Notes: generated from the letters alone by a model not told the origin. Positions 22,407-33,675 are shown, counted from the stretch's first letter. The stretch is 64,000 bases of DNA from Doryteuthis pealeii (GCA_023376005.1 CM042139.1:133905833-133969832), one strand, 5' to 3'. Program-made: numbers and translations.

Positions 22407-23270
22407 GCAGCGAGTTAAAACGTTTTTTTCTTCGAACAGCCGGAAATTCGTAATATGATTCCCCCCCCGACCAAAATTCACACAGTGATTTCTTTCGTAA
22501 AATCAAAGTGCCTAATCTTTATCAATATTCTTAGAATTTTACATTTAATCAGCACACACCTTAAAATACAAGAAGGAACTTGTTTTTTTCTTTTCTGACC
22601 TTTGGAAGCGAAAATAATATGACAAAAGTTGACGGAGATTTCTTCAAAAAGTATAAGATCAGCATAAAAAAAGCACTATATCATTAATAGAAGATAGTCT
22701 CAGAATTATTTTCATATATAACATGTAACATTGGAATGTTGCTTAATCATCAGGGTTTTATCTTAAAGGTTCAAATTTTGAAAAAAATACTTAAAATTTA
22801 GTCATTTATAATACGTAAACAAACCCCCAGCACTGACCTAATTTTGGACCTAAATCGCTTTAAATGGCAATTTTTCGGTTATTTTTTATCCAATCTTAAA
22901 AATATTTATATGGTTGGAAAGAAAAGAAAATAATCTTTCTAAATATGTAATTTTTATGTGGTTTTATCCATTGAATTACTTTTTAAGGCGAGTTAAAACG
23001 GTATTTTTCTTCGAACAGCCGTAAACACAAAATAAAATTTTTTTCTCAGAATAAAATTTATACGGTAATCTATTTCATAAAATCAAAGTGGCTAGTCTTT
23101 AACAATATTCTTGAAATTTTACATTTATTTTCTTATATAACATATGTTATTCAGATGTTGCTTAACCATCAGGGTTTCTTCATCAAAGTTTCAATTTTGG
23201 AAAAAAACAACTTAAAATTACAAGAAATATAAACAAAACTCAGCACACGTGGACTGGCTTTGTGTAAAAA
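22407..23270 (+). repeat. H2-related tandem repeat, about 600-bp period
   Basis: The block starting 'gcgagttaaaacg' and 'cttcgaacagccg' recurs from 22988, together with 'atcaaagtg', 'ttgcttaatcatcagggttt' and 'aatatgtaatttttatg'. The interior also resembles 25950-26060 of Helitron-like element H2, so this is likely a piece of the same family without visible ends. Confidence 0.65.
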
Positions 23271-23274
23271 CATA

Positions 23275-23825
23275 TGTAAATAGGTATTCTATTTCTTGTA
23301 TGTAATTCAACATAAGCATTAGAAATGTATTTTTAAGTTCAAAGTGATGTCATAATATATTTAAATTAATATTATATATGTGTATACATGCAGTATTAAA
23401 ATGAAAATGTTGAATAATCTTGTGGTAAACTTAAAAAAAAACTAAAAAAACCTGCTATCGATACCTCTTATTCTCTAATAATTGGTTACAGCATAGAGAT
23501 ACATACAATTTGAGTGCAGAATCAGAAAGAACATACAATTTTACATAAGAATGCCAAGTTTTATCAAAATTGTTCTAAAAATAAAGAAATGGTGAAGAAA
23601 TTACTGAATGTCTTGTTCTGAATTGGTCTGTGATTTGACATATTTTAACAAAATCATGTCCACTTTTGTACCCCCAATTTTGATGCTTTAAATTCTCATA
23701 ACTTTTGAACAACAGGGGAAATTTGCACAATTCAAACAGTTTTGAACTCCATTTACACAACTCTATTTAACTAATATGATTAAATAACAATAACCTCAAA
23801 TAAAAAAAATCAACTGGGAATGCTA
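23275..23825. other. No certain gene
   Basis: A minus-strand frame at 23575-23760 (61 residues, with FKSYENLKHQNWGYKSGHD) is unusually non-repetitive, but there is no splice or start context to support it. It may be a transposon remnant. Confidence 0.3.
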
Positions 23826-23829
23826 CAAA

Positions 23830-24830
23830 TAGTCAGGATCTGAGAAGTTGTGGATCCATTTCTGTGGAATCCGTTTTGTTTTTTTCTATTTTGGGTTGGA
23901 TGCGATTAAAAAGAAGAGCATTAAATATTTTAGCAGCTATAGCAGTAAGAGTTATGGCTCTGGAGTCCTACAAGGACATATGTTAGCATCATATATACTT
24001 ATAATGTGCCTAGACTATGTACTTCGAACATCATTAGATCCCATAAAAGAAAATGGCCTCACAGTAAAAAGGCAAGAAGCAGGCGATATCCGCCAGAGAC
24101 TATTATGGATGCAGACTATGCTGATGACCTGGTACTTCTTGCAAATACACCTACACATTCGTAATTCCTGCTACATAGCATCGAGAAAGCAGCAGGAAAA
24201 ATTGTGAACTCCAATCAAACTGAGTTCATGTGTTTTAAAAAGAAAGGAGGGATCCCCACACTCGACGGTAAACCTCTAGAGCCCGTAGAACAATTTACTT
24301 ACCTAGGTAGTAATATCTTATCTACAGAAAGTGATTTTAATGCATGCATGGAAAAGAGAAATCAGATCTCACTGACAAGTTAAAGTGATAATTCTCCCAA
24401 GCTGTAGTTGTATCAGTGCTACTGTATGGCTGCACCACTTGGACTATAACAAAGCATCTAGGGAATAAGCTAGATGGGAGCTGCACAAGAATGATGTGGG
24501 TGATCTTAAATTGTGGAAACAACACCCACAATAAAGCAGATGTATGGCCACTTGTCCCTTATCGCACAAACTATTCAAGTGAGATGAAAAGGATATGCTG
24601 GACACTGCTGGAGAAGCATGGACGAACTCATAAGTGATGTTCTCCAGTGTAAACCATCAAATGGACATGCCAGTGCAGGCTGTCCAGCAAAGACCTACAT
24701 TGACAAGCTCTGCATAGATACTGGATGCTGCGCAGAGGACCTCTCAAAGACAATGAATGATAGGGATGGTTGGTGAGAGATTGTCTTGGATATCCGTGCA
24801 ACAAGTGTGGCATGATGATGATGATGACAT
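23830..24830 (+). pseudogene. LINE reverse transcriptase relic, longest copy
   Basis: In changing frames this shows, in order, GVLQGHMLASYILIMCLDYV (RT motif after the catalytic A box, 23950-24020), DADYADDLVLLANTP (the catalytic YADD box, near 24110-24150), TEFMCFKKKG and then FTYLGSNI (24215-24320). Later come LLYGCTTWTITKHLG (24418-24450), a KQMYGHL and GHCWRSMDELISDVL region (24530-24640) and a C-terminal block TYIDKLCIDTGCCAEDLSKT (24690-24750). At least four frameshifts and stops break the protein, and the N-terminal endonuclease is absent. The intact YADD shows that the parent was an active retrotransposon. Clade (RTE, Jockey or other) not resolved by eye. Confidence 0.85.
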
Positions 24831-24839
24831 TAAAAACAC

Positions 24840-25295
24840 AGAATCCATTAAATAAATCCTTACAATAGTATGAATATTGACACAATTTAATTTTATTAAA
24901 ATCTGAAACTCTTTTTAAACGGTGTTTTCTTGGATATGGTAGTTCAGTTATAAAAGAACTAAACTGAATGGTTTCGGTTTCGTAAAATATTTCGGTGTGA
25001 TCTTCCGGTATCTATGTGAAACTGAAAAACTGCAGTTTTTCAGTTGAACCGCCCATCTCTAGTTTATAGGATTTATAAGAAACACTTCTTATTTAATAAC
25101 AGACTTGATAATAATAAACAAAGTAACACTTTAAAAACATAGAAATCATCACACAGGAAGTACTTACAGATGCTACTTTTAACCTAAAAGAGGCACATTA
25201 ATTAATACAAACAATTTAATAGGTCAGTTAGAAATCATACAAAACCCAACTCAGTTTCCCAAGCATGATGATGATACAAAAACTATATATATATA
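24840..25295. other. No gene seen
   Basis: AT-rich sequence with a short inverted pair 'aactgaaaaactgcagttttt' near 25020-25045. Nothing else is supported. Confidence 0.45.
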
Positions 25296-25299
25296 TATA

Positions 25300-25577
25300 C
25301 CAACACCTCTGCACGAGCAGGATGTGACACAAGGTCAATTTATTTACCGGAGTTTAACAGATTTGAATTCAGAGTTTTACTTTTCCTAGGCTGGTTATCT
25401 AGCCAAGGTTAAAGAGTCCAGTTTATCCTACTATTTACCCATAGCTGCTGGGAGAGTTGGTGGATGCATACCTTTCCCAAAGGCATTAGCACAATGTGAA
25501 ATGCAAACAGCCTTGTCCAGTATTTGAACACTTGTCATCATGTCCATTTCCTATGACTAACCATTACACCACGAACA
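25300..25577 (-). mobile_element. SINE S1
   Basis: A nearly full-length minus-strand copy. Its head lies at the right ('gtggtgtaatggttag' near 25560-25575) and its tail 'gttggtatatatatata' at the left, showing the TA tract as a tail extension. Confidence 0.8.
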
Positions 25578-25939
25578 CATTTACCTTGATATTATATCTA
25601 AATATATAAGAGTAAGTTTTTGGTATGTACGTGTTGATCTATAACAAAGAACAGAGAAGTCACTCAAATTTGAAATGTTGCATATAGATTAATATCCTTC
25701 TAACTAAGAAACACGTCAAATTTGGTTATTGATTTTTTACTAATTACGGGATATAATCAATTAATTAAGCCGAAATCACCCAATTGCGGAACTGTCCATA
25801 TACCAGAACCTGCTGATAATAAAATATTGTCCGCTGACTGACTTTTTGTTACAGCGATTTATAGCGATTTACAGCAGAAATGTATATTTATTACGAATAA
25901 ATTTCGCAGTCTAATCCGTTCTGCTAGGAATTTATCATA

Positions 25940-26350
25940 TATTCTTGGTCCAATCTTAAAAATATTTATATTGTTGAAAAGAATATAATATAATCTTTCT
26001 GAATATGCAATTTTTATGCGTTTTTATTAATTGAATCATTTTTTACAGCGAGTTAAAAAAAAATTTGCTTCAGAGAGATGATTTGTTTGAGTTTTTTTCA
26101 TTCTAAATTTTGAGAAAAAAAAAATCAAATTCTTTTTTCTCGCCTATTTACGGTTCAATCTTCTTTAAGATATCCATATGGTTCGAAAGAGAATGAAATA
26201 ATCTCTCTAAATATGTAATTTGATTGAGTTTTTATCAATAGATTTCTGTTTCTATCTTAAAAATATTTATTTTATTAGAAAAAAAGATCTTTCTAAATAT
26301 GTAATTAGTATGTCTTTTCATACATTGAATTATTTTTAAAGTGAATTAAA
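25940..26350 (+). repeat. Internal tandem repeats of H2
   Basis: A unit of roughly 110 bp ('ccaatcttaaaaatattt', 'aataatctttctaaatatg', 'attgaatcattttt') is repeated three times with divergence. The same unit occurs at 22890-22990. Confidence 0.65.
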
Positions 26351-26842
26351 TAACAAATCAAACGAAAACGTTTAACGAAAACTCAACGTTTTTTATAAAT
26401 TCCCGTCGTTCGTCAATTGTAAACAAAACGTTTTTTCTTTAAATTTTTCATAATCGCGTTAATTTATTTATTTTAATATTAGAAATACAAATAAAATCAT
26501 GATACTAATGTAGAATAGTGTGCAAGACATAATACCATTAGATTACCTAATACATTTCATGTAAATACCTGAAAACTCAAATTGTTATAAAATTTATGAT
26601 ATAGTATACTTTACTATAATAATTTGATATTCGATCGACTACATTTTTGAATTAATAATGTTAAAAGATTATTTATCGTTTTACATAAATTTGATTACTT
26701 TATTTAATTCTTTTTTTCTTTTTCAAATATTATTTTGAAATTTAGCAAATCGCGTCATTTATATTTTATTTAAAAATATAGTTAATCCTTGAATTAGAAT
26801 TAAAATGTGATGGACTAAACTTTCAAATCGGTTGGAAAATTT

Positions 26843-27157
26843 AGGGTGACCCAGAAAAAAACAGAACGCATAAATTTTGTAATAAAACTGTTAATTTAAC
26901 TTGGGGGGGGGTTTAGGGTTGGAGTTGGGTTTAGGGTTACTTTAATGAGAAAATAAATAAATAATTTGTTTTCTGTTTTTCTGGGTCACCCTGTATGCAG
27001 GGTGGCCCAGAAAAAAAAAACAGAACCCACAAATTTTGTAATAAAACTTAATTTTAACTAGGGGTTTTTAGGGTTTAGGGTTAGGGTTAGAGGTGGGGTT
27101 TAGGGTTAGTTTAATGGGAAAATAAATAATTTGGGTTCTGTTTTTTCTAGGTCACCT
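26843..27157. mobile_element. Two adjacent palindromic mariner-like MITEs
   Basis: Two copies of about 150 bp lie side by side. Each begins CAGGGTGRCCCAGAAAAA and ends with its inverse, separated only by a few bases (TATG). The cores are G-rich 'gggtttagggtta' runs resembling telomere repeats. Confidence 0.8.
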
Positions 27158-27407
27158 GTAATATGTTTTCATTTTTCGACCGATTTGCAAGTTTAACCAT
27201 ATGATGTCATTCCCTCAAATCTGACGAAAAGAAAATTCCCTGACCTCCCACCAGGCAGAATTAAATTAAGATCGTTTTTACGTGGTGATTTTTATGGATC
27301 CTCCTTCGAGGACCGAACTCGGTATTCAGTAGTAATAGATCTGCAAACGATTATTAAACCATGTTTTTATCTCCACTACCCGGGCTTCGCCGGGTAGCCG
27401 CTGCTAG

Positions 27408-27465
27408 TATATATATATATATATATATATCTCCATACATATATACACACACATCCATACACATA

Positions 27466-27512
<47 letters not shown>
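27408..27512. repeat. (TA)n, (CA)n and (TG)n cluster
   Basis: TA tracts directly follow the H2 3' end and recur after a CA/TG segment; short frames on the minus strand here are spurious. Confidence 0.85.
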
Positions 27513-27513
<1 letters not shown>

Positions 27514-27514
27514 A

Positions 27515-27875
27515 AACAATGCTCCCCAAAATAACTGTCAGCACACATAAAGACAGTTTAAGCAAATAGCTAGATAGAAATGTGAATCTACTCAAACTGA
27601 AAGTACATTAAACATGCTCTTGATTCATGGTTGCTGCTTTTCTTTAACCTATACAGCTGCAATTATGTGAAAACAACAGTACACAAATACATGAAAACTA
27701 AATTATTCACCACAACAAGCTGAATAGAGCCGTTTAATTTTATATTGGGAAGTAATTCCTTCCTGATACAACCAAACTAATCCAAACAAGGAACACATCT
27801 GAAAATATTCATTAATGTTTATCACAAACATCAAACAATGAAGTCTTTATTATCTAAATATCTTTTTTATATACA
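27515..27875. other. No gene seen
   Basis: AT-rich sequence, no recognised element. Confidence 0.45.
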
Positions 27876-27879
27876 GTAT

Positions 27880-28105
27880 TTTTCTGCTAAAATGCACTAA
27901 AAATCCTTGTTTTTTAAAGGCTAAATTTTGCAAAAACGAGGACTTTTAGTGCATTTTAGTAGACAATTTTTGATGCTATTTCCTCAAACAATAGTGCGAG
28001 TAAAATATCTAATTTTTGGTATCAGTATTCAGTATACTAATGCACAACTTTCACATAGATGGACAATTTGATATTCTAAAAAAGTGAAAAATCGACCTAC
28101 CCTAT
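27880..28105 (+). repeat. Dispersed repeat shared with 40170-40376
   Basis: Shared blocks 'gcaaaaacgaggac', 'tatttcctcaaacaatag', 'tttttggtatcagtatt' and 'aaaaagtgaaaaatcgacc'. The start includes an internal palindrome 'actaaaatgcactaaaa'. Class unknown. Confidence 0.65.
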
Positions 28106-28184
28106 TGGACAGCCCCCCATCAAAAAAAAACAAAAACAAAAAAAAAACAACACACACACAGACTGACAAAAAAATGAATCATTT

Positions 28185-28690
28185 TTTTTTTTAGCACAAA
28201 TTTTAATAAAACTTCAATGCCTTACACACATATAGGAAGTGAATATTTTCCTAGTTTATTGTTGTCAAAGTTCTCTTAGCTGCAGTGAATCCTTTCAAAG
28301 GCACCTCCTCCCCACCAAAAAAAGGCGTAAAATCTGTTAGTTAAAACATCACACTCCAATATTACCTTTTTTATATGACATTTTTAGAATTAATATACTG
28401 TATTAGTGTAATTGTATCTAATTGTAATATTTTATCACTTGTTTTAGCTTTTACTATCAAGAAGTATGTTGTTTATTAATACTACTGTATTCTACAAAAA
28501 AAAAGATAAAAAAGAATACAGTGAAAAAACTGAACCATCTTTTTTAAAAATTATTACCACAAATTTTAATAAAACTTCAATGGCTTAAACACACATAGGA
28601 AATGGGTATTTTTCTTGATAGTCAAGGAAAATTTGGCAGCAACAATCAACTTGATTGTTGCTGCCAAAGTTCTTTTAGTTGTAGTGAAAA
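28185..28690 (+). repeat. Local duplication with a strong hairpin
   Basis: 'aaattttaataaaacttcaa' and the following 140 bp occur at 28195 and again at 28560. The second copy holds the hairpin TTTGGCAGCAACAATCAA and its perfect inverse (28632-28668). Confidence 0.7.
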
Positions 28691-28694
28691 ATCA

Positions 28695-29235
28695 TAATTT
28701 TCTGAAAATAAAATTCTCAGAAATATAAAAAAATAGGAAATTTCTTAGATTTTTCTTTTTCCTTCACAAGGGCATTTACTAAATGAAATCATCAATATCA
28801 TCATGGATCAATGTTACCAACACTTTAGTGGGTGATCTAGTAGGAAATACATTTTGGTTTCTAATGATTTTAAAATATATTAACTATATCTTTTATATTT
28901 CCTAACATTAATTAACCATATATTTTAAATATATTGGAATAAGAAGGGTATAAAAGGTAGTTTATTATATCAAGTTAGCTAATAGTTATTGTACATTAAT
29001 CATTAAAATATTAATTGTACTGCATCATTTATTTGTATACTGTATATATTTTCTTTGAATCATGACCATGAATTCAACAATGACAGTTATTTTTAGGAGT
29101 GTTATATATATATATATAAGTGAATTTCAGTTACAGTTTCAGGTTTAAAAAAAAGAAAAAAAAAGAGATATAACTTTGACAAGTGAAAATAAACAAAATG
29201 GCTTAATAAGGGTATAACTATATTTTGCCTTTTAT
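28695..29235. other. No gene seen
   Basis: AT-rich sequence with a short TA run near 29104-29120. Confidence 0.45.
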
Positions 29236-29237
29236 GC

Positions 29238-29313
29238 AGAGGGTGGGCCAAAAGTTATCTTACCCAAACATTAATAAGTATTAATGTTCAAATAAGGTAA
29301 CTTTTGGATCACT
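29238..29313. mobile_element. Palindromic mariner-like MITE, diverged
   Basis: 'gggtgggccaaaagttatct' pairs with 'aggtaacttttggatcac' around a short centre. It matches 29999-30074 but is older. Confidence 0.7.
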
Positions 29314-29319
29314 ATATAT

Positions 29320-29640
29320 ATGTATGTGTGTATGTATGTATGTATGTGTATATAATATACTAATCCTATTAGTAAACCCTTGCAGTAAGAAAAAAACCCC
29401 AAAAACAGCAAATAATTTGTTAGTAAAAATATACTTCCAAACTTCACCTGGGGAAAAATATGAAAAAAAGAAAAGACCAAGAGGGTTGCACCAACCGAAA
29501 ATAATCAATTAACACTATAACACTTGGCCAAAAGAAAAAAATGTATATATAAAAAATATATATATATCTAAACCGCTAGGATTGTCTAAAAGTACAAAGT
29601 GCTCGATACCTAAGTAGAGCAAATAATAAAGTTAATCTGA
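29320..29640. other. TG/TA microsatellite flank, no gene
   Basis: 'gtatgtatgtatgtgtg' repeats then AT-rich sequence with 'atatatatatat' near 29550-29567. Overlapping short frames on both strands are not credible genes. Confidence 0.5.
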
Positions 29641-29644
29641 ATGA

Positions 29645-29700
29645 GTCAGATATACCTACTAATAGTTTCACTTAGTAGCTCATCAGGGCAAGAATCTGAC
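29645..29700 (-). ncRNA. Hammerhead ribozyme motif, type I
   Basis: On the minus strand, stem I is GTCAGAT (29694-29700) pairing with ATCTGAC (29645-29651), with an inner GCC/GGT. The core is CTGATGA (29680-29686), stem II GCU/AGU with loop ACUA, GAAA (29666-29669) and a 3-bp stem III ACT/AGT. The predicted cleavage site is AGUA| between 29657 and 29656. All invariant core positions are present. The very short stem III is the form known from Penelope-like retroelements. Self-cleavage is predicted, not shown. Confidence 0.75.
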
Positions 29701-29998
29701 TTCATATAATAATATATATATAAGGGAGTACCTTAAGTATATTCTAATTCAAAACAGTCTGCATCTGTTCATCATCTATGGGTGGTCTTCATGATATAAA
29801 TTCTACTATTCTTAGAAAGCTATTCTCATAAAAATGTTAATCTTTTTTAACCACTCATAGAAGATTCCAAGAATTTTCTTGACAAGGATGGTGAACAGGT
29901 GGAGACTGTTTAAAATCATATCATGAATATACTCCAATAGAAGTGTTAATATTACACCAAAGAAAAATATTAATAAAAAAAATAAACATTAAAACATA

Positions 29999-30074
29999 CA
30001 GGGTGCCCCAAAAGTTACCTTACCCAAACAATTTATTAAGCATGTTTGGGTAAGGTAACTCTTGGGCTGCCCTG
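29999..30074. mobile_element. 76-bp palindromic mariner-like MITE
   Basis: CAGGGTGCCCCAAAAGTTAC and its inverse form arms of about 32 bp around a 12-bp centre, flanked on both sides by TA, the mariner target duplication. Confidence 0.85.
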
Positions 30075-30106
30075 TATTATGTTAGTTCTAAAATTCTAGA
30101 GTTAGA

Positions 30107-30379
30107 CATGCTGATAGCTTTTTGATTTAGTGTGTCCTGGGATGCACATATTTGCTTTGAAGGAGTCCTTGGGAAAATTTATGGGTCCCAACTAAAGCCA
30201 TCTAACTCCTACCCTGTAACCTATCCTGTGAAATTCGTTTCTAAGAAACTATTGAAATGCATTTACAATTAGCTTAAAATGGTGAGGGAAGAAAAAAGAA
30301 AAACATTGGGACACATGGATATGATTTTACTGCATCCTTTTATATTTTTGTGCATCAGGGATGTCAGCATCTCTGGACA
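30107..30379 (+). mobile_element. Insertion with an empty site nearby
   Basis: Inside a repeat whose flanks ('aattctagagttagacatg' and 'aaaatactagtattaa') are joined directly at 31205-31257. Ends 'atgctgatagc' and 'gatgtcagcat' are inverted. ACATG appears on both sides, suggesting a short duplication. The interior matches 3662-3980. Confidence 0.75.
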
Positions 30380-30474
30380 TGTAACAAAATACTAGTATTA
30401 ACAAAAAATAAATAACTTTTTAAATAACTTTTTTCTTTTCTAATTTCCCATTTTTTACATATCAAAAGTCATCA

Positions 30475-31160
30475 TCATCAGGATGTGCTGACAGCACAGA
30501 TGCCCATGACACTTTCTCACCAACCTTCCCTACTGGTCATCGCTCCTGGCAGGTATTCTGTGCTGCATCCAGAATCCGCACAGAGCTTATTGATGTAGGT
30601 TTTTGTTGGTCAGTGCACACTGGGGTAATCATGTGTAGGTGACCATAGGAGAACGTCATTTATCAATGTCCTTCCTTTTCTAACAATGTCCGGCATGTCT
30701 TGTTTATCTCACCCAGATAGTTTGTGTAATATGAGGCAGGCGACTTTACAGCAGTTTTGTGGGATGCTGCTTCCAGGGTTTATTCAGAACAGTGTGCAGC
30801 ATCCTTGTGTAGTTCCCATCTAGCTTTTTCTCTAAGCATTTTGTTAGGGTCCAGGGGGTGCAGCCATACCATAGCACTGGAAGAATTCTCACTTTATCCT
30901 ATCAGAGAAATCAGATTTCCATATGATGGATAATCTGTCTATAGCAGTACATGCCTTTCCTATGCGTACATTGACATTGCTTTCTGTAGAAGAGATATTG
31001 CTACCTAGGCATGTGAACTGGTCAACTTATTTTAGAAGCTTTCTATTCAGTGTGGAGGTGTGTCCATCTTGTTTAAAGCACACAAATTCAGTTTTATCTG
31101 AATTTACATAGAGCCCAATGCCTTTTGCTACCCTAACTAGGCTATGCAGCAATAATTCTG
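30475..31160 (-). pseudogene. LINE C-terminal half relic
   Basis: On the minus strand the LINE C-terminus is present from the 'KTYINKLCADSG' type block (30560-30610) backwards through a 'NKPWKQHPTKLL'-like block (30740-30790) to 'LDPNKMLREKAR' (30830-30860). Beyond these are weak pieces of the region after the YADD box (31020-31150). Many stops; the RT core is missing. Confidence 0.65.
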
Positions 31161-31167
31161 CATAAGC

Positions 31168-31257
31168 ATTAATGTTTGGGTAAGGTAAATCTTTGGCCAC
31201 CCTGTACTATCTTAGTCCCAAAATTCTAGAGCTAGACATGTTATAAAATACTAGTAT
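31168..31257 (+). repeat. Empty-site copy of the 30.0-30.4 kb repeat
   Basis: Aligns with 30043-30106 and then with 30380-30405 with nothing between, so it lacks the 30107-30379 insertion. Interrupted at its right by SINE S2. Confidence 0.75.
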
Positions 31258-31490
31258 TAACTCAGTCGGTAGAGTGTCCAGCTAGGAACCTCAAGTTTCC
31301 TGGTTCGATACCTGCCCTCGCCAACTCAGCGTATGAGAAGCACAGTGGGGAGCTGATGGTAGGTGTGGCGCTCTGTCTCAGACATTAGAAAAACAATCTC
31401 CTTGGTCTAGCGCTAGTGAAAAGGGGATAGATGCCTCGCTGTCTGGCTGATACCAACATTAGGCCACCCCGACGACTTTACTTTTTTTTC
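31258..31490 (+). mobile_element. tRNA-derived SINE S2
   Basis: 'ctcagtcggtagagtg' A box, GGTTCGATACC B box at 31302-31312, then the S2 body with 'gccaactcagcgtatgag' and 'tagcgctagtgaaaaggg' and the 'gacgactttact' end plus a T tract. The first few bases of the tRNA head are lost. Compare 12290-12507. Confidence 0.85.
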
Positions 31491-31499
31491 ATTTTATTT

Positions 31500-31965
31500 A
31501 CTTATAGATATTTTAAAATATTTAATATATATTAAATACAGATATGTTTATTTTTTCTTGTCAAGAAATGCTTGTTTTATACCACACATTATCTTACAGT
31601 CATTTAAATATTTTTTCTTTGAAAATTTTTTTTTAAAGCAGCCCTGGCAAAACATCTGGAAAGGTGAAAAAAGGAGTACTTGATAATCATAACAAAAGAG
31701 AGTAGAAAGAGTTTTGTACAAAAGAGGTGATGGGCCTTGAAAGAAAAAACTCTTTCAATTAGCCAATGCCAGGTGAACCCACCCAGCTGCTGGGCTGCTG
31801 ATGATGAAGGAGAAAACTGACTCATATTTCAGCATCTGCTATCTTAGAAAAAAGACTAGTCAGATGGAGACAATAATAAAGTGTTTTTTTTAATGAACAA
31901 TTCAAACATTTGAGGAGATACAGCACAAAGAGGGTTAAAATTATTCATCTACTTGAGCCAAGGAG
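31500..31965. other. No certain gene
   Basis: AT-rich with a slightly GC-richer patch 31735-31800 open on the minus strand (73 residues with LGGFTWHWLIERVFSFKA). No flanking splice sites convince me. Confidence 0.35.
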
Positions 31966-31975
31966 AGACAGACAG

Positions 31976-31977
<2 letters not shown>

Positions 31978-32020
<43 letters not shown>

Positions 32021-32072
32021 CACACACACAGAAAGAAAAAAAAACACTCATAGACAGAAGAAACACACACAG

Positions 32073-32106
<34 letters not shown>

Positions 32107-32225
32107 AAGGGAAACAGACAGACAAGCAAAAAAAAAAAAAAAAAAAAACAATACATAGACAGACAACACACACATAGACAAAAGAAAGACACATACAGAG
32201 AAGAAGAAACACAACACACACACAG
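31978..32225. repeat. Compound CA-rich low-complexity tract
   Basis: CA runs mixed with 'agaaagaaaa', 'agacagaca' and an A tract. Reading frames on both strands (TH/VC repeats) are artefacts of the dinucleotide. Confidence 0.9.
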
Positions 32226-32229
32226 AAGT

Positions 32230-33670
32230 TTACTGAAAACCCATAAATAAAGATCTCATTTATTTATTTTTTTAAATCAAGGATTATCAAATAGAAAAAG
32301 TATACCTTTTTAAAACCCTGAAACTATAATTAAAAAAAAAATTACCATTTAAACAAATAATAATTCTATAATAAAAAATAAAAAAAGTATTAACAAAATG
32401 TAAAATAAATAAGAATAAATAAATTTTAATTCTGAAATAAAAAGTGTGGTTCTTTTTTCTCTTCCTTCCTTCACTTTTAAAAACAATCTATTAATGTCAT
32501 TTGATTAAAAAATATATTTCCAAAGTCTTACTCTTAAAAGACTTATTTCTTACACACAATAAAACAAACGATATTGTATATTTTCCCAATACTCTTTCAT
32601 GAAACCATCGATGATTTGATTTAACTTATAAAATTTTCCAAAAATTTGAAATATTCAGAATATTTAGAATGAATTTATTTTTAATTTTTAAAAGGCTTGA
32701 GGAGATGATTGTTTTTTTTTATTAGTGTCTTTATGATTTGTTAAGTTTTAACGTCCTGAAACTTTCACTGTTCCATTAAATGTCCTATAGTTTTGGCCTT
32801 GTGCCAAACTAAGCTTAGTAAATGACTATAAAGTTTTTATCTTTTTACAATTAGTCAATTTGAAAAATGGTACAGTTTTATAAATTAATTAGCAAACATT
32901 AAGAGTAACTAATGAACGAAGACTTTTAGGTTAGTTATAACTAACCTAAAATTGTCAATATTTTTACCAGGTTCCATTTTTTAACAAGCGTGAGATAACG
33001 TGATAAATTAAACTAGATTAAATATGACATATTTCTTAGGGAAATCTTTTAAAAATTGATCTTAGACTAAGATGAAAAATACGAAAAATTATTTAAAGAA
33101 AAAACCCACAAAAGTCAATATTTACCTAACAAAAAACAAAACAAAACAAAAACAAAAAAACAACAAAAAACAAACAGGAATTTTTGTGTAGGTGGAATAA
33201 TAATAAACTCGCCTAAAATGTACAGGAGACAAGTTGACAGAGAAAAATAACTTCTTGTTTATTGTGGGAATTTTATTCGAATTGATTCGAAATATTGTAC
33301 AGACTATTTTCTACCTCTGAGTTTTTATTTAGTAGTATATCAAAAGACCGGAGGGTACACGTTCGAAACGTTGTAAACAAATAATACAGGCGATGAATAA
33401 TACAACAAAATTAACTTCCTGTTTAAAATAATTTCTTTTCGCTACTTATTTAATCTTTTAAACTTTATCTTACTTTAACTTTTAACATGATTACTAGATA
33501 ACTAAAAAATAAAAAAAAATACAATGTTAATATCTTAAGCTTATAATGTTGATTTTAAACATTTGACTGTTAAGTATTGTTATACATACAACCATAACCT
33601 GTCATGTTACGTTTAATTATTTTTTCTTTTCCTAGGTAAACAAAACGGTGAAATTTATTTATTTATTTTT
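32230..33670. other. Probable intron, AT-rich
   Basis: Lies downstream of the splice donor of the host exon. A sequence at 33340-33376 with 'cgttcgaaacgttg' looks like a decayed hammerhead-type hairpin, but the CTGANGA box is not intact. No further exon identified. Confidence 0.45.
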
Positions 33671-33675
33671 CTTAC

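Larger units (their letters stand above)
25597..27407 (+). mobile_element. Helitron-like element H2
   Basis: It starts A|TCTAAATATATAAGAG and ends with the hairpin CTACCCGGGCTTCGCCGGGT (27376-27397), six bases, then CTAG|T. TC start, 3' hairpin and CTAG end inserted between A and T are diagnostic of Helitrons. At 1811 bp with no Rep/helicase it is non-autonomous. Two MITEs (26843-27157) are nested inside. Confidence 0.8.

Noticed and set aside
23575..23760. Possible internal exon on the minus strand
   Set aside because: Complex amino-acid composition but no acceptor or donor at its edges and no link to the host exon at 33.7 kb.
31941..32223. 92-residue Cys/Val-rich frames
   Set aside because: Entirely CA/TG microsatellite translation.
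33340..33376. Hammerhead-like hairpin with GAAAC
   Set aside because: The CTGANGA box is not intact (CCGGAGG) and no stem I could be formed.
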